From Chryseobacterium foetidum (GTDB lineage Bacteria; Bacteroidota; Bacteroidia; Flavobacteriales; Weeksellaceae): a DNA stretch of 64,000 nucleotides. The DNA is taken from positions 124,001-188,000 of the forward strand of contig NZ_JAMXIA010000001.1 in the NCBI RefSeq assembly GCF_025457425.1. The letters are read 5' to 3'. The notes beneath the pieces were generated by a model. The model did not search any database and was not told where the DNA came from. It saw only the letters and a program-made list of their open reading frames with translations. Shown here in pieces: positions 59,727 through 64,000 of this stretch; the first letter of the stretch is position 1, and each line of letters begins with the position of its first letter. A program made the position numbers and the translations under genes.

Positions 59727-61268
59727 ATGTCAAAAAAAGCAATATTAGCAATCCTTGACGGATGGGGAATCGGTCTGAAACCTGAAGTTTCGGCTATCGA
59801 ACAGGCCAACACACCGTTTATGGACAGCTGTTTCCAGAAATTTCCACATACAACCCTTGAAGCAAGCGGTCTTGCCGTAGGTCTTCCTGTAGGACAGATG
59901 GGAAATTCTGAAGTAGGTCACATGAATCTGGGTGCCGGAAGAGTAGTTTATCAGAATCTTGTAAAACTCAACATGGCAGTTGAAGAGGGAACCCTTGGTC
60001 ACGAAAAAGTAATTGTTGACGCTTTTGATTATGCTAAAAGAGAAAATAAAGCAGTTCATTTCATCGGTTTGGTTTCAAACGGTGGTGTGCATTCGCATAT
60101 TAATCACTTAAAAGGACTTTTGACGGCAGCCAAAAATTTTGGTTTGAATGAAAACGTTTATGTTCACGCATTTACAGACGGCCGCGACTGTGATCCACAT
60201 TCAGGATTAGGTTTTATTCAGGAACTTCAGCAGCACATGTCTGAAACTACAGGAGAATTGGCAACGGTCACCGGAAGATACTTTGCGATGGACAGAGACA
60301 GAAGATGGGAGCGTGTGAGGCTGGCTTACGATGCGATGTGTTCAGGTATTGGATTTAGAACGACTGATGCTCTGTCTGCGATTCAGGATTCATATAACGA
60401 TAATATTACAGATGAATTTATCAAACCCATCATTCTTACCAAAGAAACGCAGGTTGGAAATATTGTTCCGATGGCGAAGATGGTGGATGGCGATGTGGTG
60501 ATCTGCTTCAACTTCCGTACAGACAGAGGTCGTGAAATCACAGAAGTGCTTTGTCAGCAGGATATGCCGGATTATCAGATGAGAAAACTGGATTTGTATT
60601 ATGTGACATTGACCAATTACGACAAAACATATCAGAATGTAAAAGTTGTTTTTGACGAAAATGTTCTGACAGAAACAATGGGCGAAATTTTGGAAAGAAA
60701 CGGCAAAACGCAAATCAGAATCGCTGAAACTGAAAAATATCCGCACGTTACTTTTTTCTTTTCCGGCGGCAGAGAAGAAGAATTCCATGGAGAAAGAAGA
60801 TTGCTTTGTCCGAGCCCGAAAGACGTTCCGACTTACGATTTAAAACCTGAAATGTCAGCTTACGATATTACCAATGTTATTTTGCCTGAATTGAAGAGAC
60901 AGTCCGCAGATTTTATCTGTTTAAATTTCGCCAATACTGATATGGTGGGGCACACGGGAGATTTTGATGCTGCTGTTAAAGCAGCTGAAACGGTGGATAA
61001 ATGTATCGAACAGGTGGCTACAACTGCTTACGAAAATGATTATGCAGTTTTCATTTTGGCAGACCACGGAAATTCTGACGTAATGAGAAACCCTGACGGA
61101 TCGCCAAATACACAACATTCAACCAACTTAGTTCCATTAATTGTGATGGATAAAGACCATGAATGGAATCTTACAGCGGGGAAACTTGGAGACATTGCAC
61201 CAACTATTTTAAAAGTCATGGGTGTGGAAATTCCAGCAATAATGACAGGAAATATTCTTGCAAATTAA
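59727..61268 (+). CDS. gpmI: 2,3-bisphosphoglycerate-independent phosphoglycerate mutase
   Basis: A 513-residue alkaline-phosphatase-superfamily mutase that interconverts 3- and 2-phosphoglycerate in glycolysis and gluconeogenesis. The metal/catalytic residues are present: Asp11 (LDGWG), the phospho-Ser61 in MGNSEVGHMN, the HAFTDGRDCDP block, RYFAMDRDRRWER, NFANTDMVGHTGD and ADHGNSDVM. It has full family length with a normal C-terminus (MTGNILAN). It has its own promoter and precedes an acyl-ACP desaturase gene, which has a separate promoter box. Confidence 0.97.
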   Translation: MSKKAILAILDGWGIGLKPEVSAIEQANTPFMDSCFQKFPHTTLEASGLAVGLPVGQMGNSEVGHMNLGAGRVVYQNLVKLNMAVEEGTLGHEKVIVDAFDYAKRENKAVHFIGLVSNGGVHSHINHLKGLLTAAKNFGLNENVYVHAFTDGRDCDPHSGLGFIQELQQHMSETTGELATVTGRYFAMDRDRRWERVRLAYDAMCSGIGFRTTDALSAIQDSYNDNITDEFIKPIILTKETQVGNIVPMAKMVDGDVVICFNFRTDRGREITEVLCQQDMPDYQMRKLDLYYVTLTNYDKTYQNVKVVFDENVLTETMGEILERNGKTQIRIAETEKYPHVTFFFSGGREEEFHGERRLLCPSPKDVPTYDLKPEMSAYDITNVILPELKRQSADFICLNFANTDMVGHTGDFDAAVKAAETVDKCIEQVATTAYENDYAVFILADHGNSDVMRNPDGSPNTQHSTNLVPLIVMDKDHEWNLTAGKLGDIAPTILKVMGVEIPAIMTGNILAN

Positions 61269-61295
61269 AAATAAACTCAGCAATATAAAGGTAAA

Positions 61296-61321
61296 AAGAC
61301 CGTTATCAGAATAGCGGTCTT
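61296..61321. terminator. Hairpin after gpmI
   Basis: AAGACCGTTA and TAGCGGTCTT form a 10-base stem with one G-T pair and a six-base loop. There is no T tract, so termination strength is uncertain. Confidence 0.55.
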
Positions 61322-61377
61322 GCATGATAATCATCATAACGTTGTCGTTATTATGTTACAAATAATAAATTATGTTA

Positions 61378-61385
61378 TATCTTTG
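61378..61385 (+). promoter_or_regulatory. Putative -7 box of the acyl-ACP desaturase gene
   Basis: TATCTTTG is an exact TAnnTTTG match, 23 bases before the ATG at 61409, for a leader of about 19 bases. Confidence 0.55.
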
Positions 61386-61408
61386 CAACTCATATAAATC
61401 AATTTAGA

Positions 61409-62389
61409 ATGTATCAAAGCTTGGTAAGGAAAGAAGTAATGGGAATTTTGGAAAAAGAAGTTGGTTCTTTCCTTGATAAATTTTTAACCCCAATTGAAAA
61501 AATTTGGCAGCCGTCAGACTACCTTCCGGATCCGTCAAGCGCTGATTTTAAATATGATTTAGAAGAAATTCAGACCTTCGCACAGGAGATGCCTTACGAT
61601 TTATTTGTAACGCTTATCGGCGACTGTATCACGGAAGAAGCATTGCCTTCTTACGAATCTTGGTTAATGAGTGTTGACGGAATTGATCAGGAAAAAAGCG
61701 GGCCGAGCTGGGCAAGCTGGATCAGATCATGGACGGCTGAAGAAAACAGACACGGCGATTTACTTGGAAAATATCTGTACTTATGCGGAAGAGTAAACAT
61801 GAGACAGATGGAAATCACAACCCAATACTTAATCAGTGATGGTTTTGATATCGGAACAAGCATGGATCCTTACAGAAACTTTGTGTACACAAGTTTTCAG
61901 GAAACTGCGACCAACGTTTCGCACAGAAGGGTAGGAACTTTGGCAAAACAGACCGGAAACGGAAAGTTAGCTAAAATGTGTGGTGTAATTGCTGCAGATG
62001 AAGCAAGACACGCAAAAGCTTACAAGCATTTTGTTGCAAAAATATTAGAATTGGATCCTTCGGAAATGATTTTGGCATTTGAAGACATGATGCGTAAGAA
62101 AATCGTGATGCCGGCTCACATGATGAGACAGTCTGGTCAGGCAGCGGGTGAACTTTGGGGACATTTCTCAGATGCGGCACAAAGATGTATGGTGTATACA
62201 GGTCAGGATTATATCAATATTATGAAAGATCTTTTGGATGAATGGAAAATTGAACACATCACAGGTCTTACAGAAAAGGCAGAAAAAGCTCAGGAGTATT
62301 TAATGAAACTTCCGTCAAGACTTCAGAAGATTACGGATAGAATTTCAACTCCGGATCTACAGTTTGAATTTAACTGGGTGAAAAAATAG
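61409..62389 (+). CDS. Acyl-ACP desaturase
   Basis: A soluble di-iron desaturase of 326 residues, related to plant stearoyl-ACP delta-9 desaturase. The two EExxH-type iron motifs are EENRHG (Glu111/112, His115) and DEARH (Glu198, His201), with additional ligand candidates in SFQETATNVSH (Glu165, His172). It inserts a double bond into acyl chains bound to acyl carrier protein, using O2 and ferredoxin electrons, and so sets membrane fluidity. It has a promoter box and terminator of its own. Both motifs are complete, so the enzyme should be active. Confidence 0.95.
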   Translation: MYQSLVRKEVMGILEKEVGSFLDKFLTPIEKIWQPSDYLPDPSSADFKYDLEEIQTFAQEMPYDLFVTLIGDCITEEALPSYESWLMSVDGIDQEKSGPSWASWIRSWTAEENRHGDLLGKYLYLCGRVNMRQMEITTQYLISDGFDIGTSMDPYRNFVYTSFQETATNVSHRRVGTLAKQTGNGKLAKMCGVIAADEARHAKAYKHFVAKILELDPSEMILAFEDMMRKKIVMPAHMMRQSGQAAGELWGHFSDAAQRCMVYTGQDYINIMKDLLDEWKIEHITGLTEKAEKAQEYLMKLPSRLQKITDRISTPDLQFEFNWVKK

Positions 62390-62417
62390 ACAATAGTTTA
62401 ACAATTTTTATAAACAG

Positions 62418-62450
62418 AGAGTGCCGCAGCGATGTAGCACTCTTTTATTT
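62418..62450 (+). terminator. Terminator after the desaturase gene
   Basis: AGAGTGC and GCACTCT form a seven-base stem around a 12-base loop, followed by TTTATTTT. It lies about 30 bases after the stop. Confidence 0.65.
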
Positions 62451-62457
62451 TATTTAG

Positions 62458-62465
62458 TATCTTTG
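62458..62465 (+). promoter_or_regulatory. Putative -7 box of the BT0820-type HAD gene
   Basis: TATCTTTG is an exact TAnnTTTG match, 23 bases before the ATG at 62489. The spacing and box are the same as in front of the desaturase gene. Confidence 0.55.
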
Positions 62466-62488
62466 CCGAGCTAAATCATACATAAAAG

Positions 62489-62917
62489 ATGAATAATAAA
62501 AAAATAGCAGTAGATTTTGACGGAACAGTAGTGGAAGATGCCTATCCATCGGTAGGTAAAGCAAAAATTTTTGCTTTTGAAACCTTAAAAAAACTTCAAT
62601 CTGAAGGTTACAGACTGATTCTCTGGACATACCGACATGGTCAGGCTTTGGAAGACGCCATCGAATTCTGCAGAAAAAACGGCGTTGAATTTTACGCCGT
62701 GAACTCAAGTTTTGAAGGTGAAGTTTTTGATTCTGCCACACAATCCAGAAAAATTGATGCCGACTGGTTTATAGACGACCGAAACATCGGTGGTTTCCCA
62801 GGTTGGGGAGAAATCTACAACATCATCACAGAAAGAATAGAATTCCGCGTGGAAGGAGGCGAAGTTTTAGCATATTCGAAACTGAAAAGAGAAAAAAAGA
62901 AAGGCTTGTTTTGGTAA
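62489..62917 (+). CDS. BT0820-type HAD superfamily hydrolase
   Basis: A small HAD-fold protein of 142 residues. Motif I is AVDFDGTVVED with the nucleophile Asp9 and acid/base Asp11. Motif II corresponds to LILWTYRHG, and motif III/IV to ADWFIDDRNIGGFPGW near residue 90. It lacks a large cap domain, so it probably acts on big or exposed phosphorylated substrates. The group is named after Bacteroides thetaiotaomicron BT0820; its substrate is unknown. The second four-helix-bundle unit follows immediately after its stop. Confidence 0.88.
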   Translation: MNNKKIAVDFDGTVVEDAYPSVGKAKIFAFETLKKLQSEGYRLILWTYRHGQALEDAIEFCRKNGVEFYAVNSSFEGEVFDSATQSRKIDADWFIDDRNIGGFPGWGEIYNIITERIEFRVEGGEVLAYSKLKREKKKGLFW

Positions 62918-63382
62918 AGAAACAAGATAAAAGTAAAAAGACACAAAACTGAAATCCTTATCAGTTAGCAGATGAGAGATAACGATTTACTTGACAGAAC
63001 TTTTAATTTCGGAGTTAATTGTATAAAATTTTTAAGGAATTTGCCTAATTATCCGGAGTACAAAGTTATCAGATCTCAGATATGTAAATCTGCGACTTCA
63101 CTTGGAGCAAATTATGAAGAGTCTCAGGCTGGTTCGTCTTTGAAGGATTTTCGAAACAAAATCAGAATATCATTGAGAGAAACAAGAGAAACAAACTACT
63201 GGTTGAGAATTATAAAATCTTTAAATGATTTTGAGTCTTCTGAACTTGATGCTCTTTTAAAAGAAAGTTTTGAATTAAAGAATATTTTTGGAAGTATTCT
63301 CAATAAAACAAAAGATAAAAAAGATAATAATAATTAAAATTGAACATAGAGCTGGATAGTTTGTTTCTTTTTCCTTGTCTCT
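62918..63382. repeat. Inverted purine-rich words bracketing the second four-helix-bundle gene
   Basis: The left flank (62918-62944) begins AGAAACAAGATAAAAG and continues TAAAAAGACAC. On the other strand, the right flank (63367-63382) reads AGAGACAAGGAAAAAG. A closely similar lone copy starts at 32416 between pyrH and frr. The flanks face each other around the gene at 62972, as in the first four-helix-bundle unit but with a different word. Confidence 0.5.
62972..63337 (+). CDS. Four-helix-bundle protein (23S rRNA intervening-sequence type)
   Basis: A 121-residue all-helical protein of the S23/IVS family. Diagnostic text is YKVIRSQICKSATSLGANYEESQAGSSLKDFRNKIRISLRETRETNYWLRII, with the GANYEES motif, and a Lys/Asn-rich tail. 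It differs clearly from the family member at 15406, so it is not a recent copy. Function is unknown. It sits between the HAD gene and map in the same direction, bracketed by inverted purine-rich words. Confidence 0.9.
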   Translation: MRDNDLLDRTFNFGVNCIKFLRNLPNYPEYKVIRSQICKSATSLGANYEESQAGSSLKDFRNKIRISLRETRETNYWLRIIKSLNDFESSELDALLKESFELKNIFGSILNKTKDKKDNNN

Positions 63383-63398
63383 TGGTTCTTAATAAAGA

Positions 63399-64000
63399 AT
63401 GATTCATTTAAAAAATATAGACGAGCTTCGTCTGATGAAAGAAAGCGCAAGACTGGTTTCCAGAACTTTGGGAATGATTGCTAAAGAAATCAAACCGGGA
63501 ATTACTACGCTTCATTTAGATAAATTGGCTCACGATTTCATCAAAGATCACGGTGCTGAGCCTGCGTTTTTAGGATACGGAGGTTTCCCTTATTCACTTT
63601 GTATCTCGCCTAATGATCAGGTGGTACACGGTTTTCCAAGCAAGGAAGAAATCAAAGAGGGCGATGTACTTTCTGTAGATTGTGGTGCTATTCTTAATGG
63701 TTTTGTAGGTGATCATGCTTACACTTTCGAAATTGGAGAAGTTTCTTCTGAAACTAAAAAACTACTGAAAGTTGCCAAAGAATCTTTGTATAAAGGAATT
63801 GAGCAATGTGTAAGAGGAAAAAGAATCGGTGATATTTCCTTTGCCATTCAGAAACACTGTGAAAATCAAGGTTACGGAGTGGTAAAAGAATTGGTGGGTC
63901 ACGGAGTCGGAAGGAAGATGCACGAAGATCCACAGGTTCCCAATTACGGAAGACAGGGAAGTGGTAAAGTCATTAAAGATGGTTTAACAATCGCTATTGA
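63399..64000 (+). CDS. map: Methionine aminopeptidase, type I, partial (cut by window end)
   Basis: The ATG at 63399 opens a frame running to the window edge, about 200 residues. It removes N-terminal Met from new proteins. The pita-bread fold motifs are present: the substrate-loop His in VVHGFPS, metal ligands Asp in SVDCGA and Asp in GDHAYTF, and the His in VGHGVGRKMHEDP. The C-terminal Glu ligands are beyond the window. A typical MetAP I has about 250-270 residues, so about a quarter is missing. Confidence 0.93.
   Translation, partial: MIHLKNIDELRLMKESARLVSRTLGMIAKEIKPGITTLHLDKLAHDFIKDHGAEPAFLGYGGFPYSLCISPNDQVVHGFPSKEEIKEGDVLSVDCGAILNGFVGDHAYTFEIGEVSSETKKLLKVAKESLYKGIEQCVRGKRIGDISFAIQKHCENQGYGVVKELVGHGVGRKMHEDPQVPNYGRQGSGKVIKDGLTIAI

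Overview
The window looks like a chromosomal segment of a Flavobacteriia member close to Chryseobacterium (family Weeksellaceae). The reasons are the low GC content, repeated TAnnTTTG -7 promoter boxes with weak ribosome binding sites, a type IX secretion protein (PorQ) beside cmk, a type IX secreted PhoX-like protein with a C-terminal sorting domain, a lipoprotein-type BamA/TamA homologue, a BT0820-type HAD protein and two four-helix-bundle (23S rRNA IVS-type) genes. The genus is inferred from gene content and was not tested by a search.

Layout. 0-8 kb: a broken surface-protein gene, a FabH-like synthase, an RDD membrane protein, Tex, a YceI lipoprotein, an alarmone-hydrolase-like HD protein, an AraC-type regulator and an SDR reductase. 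8-12 kb: a frameshifted DUF1772-like membrane protein, a CPA1 Na+/H+ antiporter and a bestrophin-like channel, in a repeat-rich setting. 12-19 kb: a beta-oxidation unit on the minus strand (marR, a 22-residue membrane peptide, fadN-like, a four-helix-bundle gene, thiolase, acyl-CoA dehydrogenase). It is preceded by two perfect palindromes that are probably MarR operators. 19-22 kb: an iron-type ABC importer (ATPase, small membrane protein, permease) and a TlpA lipoprotein. 22-31 kb: an oxidoreductase, SanA, TamL, an rRNA methyltransferase, a complete IS1595-type element with target duplication, a YtxH/holin/unknown envelope-stress trio, cmk and porQ. 31-41 kb: pyrH-frr, a GNAT-nitrilase fusion, a stand-alone RelA/SpoT synthetase, an ABC1 kinase and a DEAD-box-family helicase. 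41-50 kb: mostly small lipoproteins and an amino acid permease on the minus strand, with PEP carboxylase on the plus strand. 50-64 kb: a TPR protein and outer-membrane barrel, tRNA-Arg, the PhoX-like cargo, an LRR protein, a SUI1 factor, gpmI, an acyl-ACP desaturase, a HAD protein, a second four-helix-bundle gene and the start of map.

How parts work together. The fad genes form one catabolic unit under a MarR-type switch. PorQ belongs to the machinery that would export the PhoX-like protein. An HD alarmone hydrolase-like gene and a synthetase-only RelA/SpoT gene are both present, about 30 kb apart.

No phage, CRISPR array or classical defence island is visible. The most unusual material is non-coding. 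A four-copy dispersed repeat has conserved ends and a copy-specific hairpin (8-18.4 kb). Two four-helix-bundle genes are bracketed by inverted low-complexity words that also occur as lone copies elsewhere. Two palindromes mark the fad regulator. An inverted-repeat terminator has been split by the IS. A pair of inverted DnaA-box-like sites lies where gene orientation diverges near 49.7 kb.
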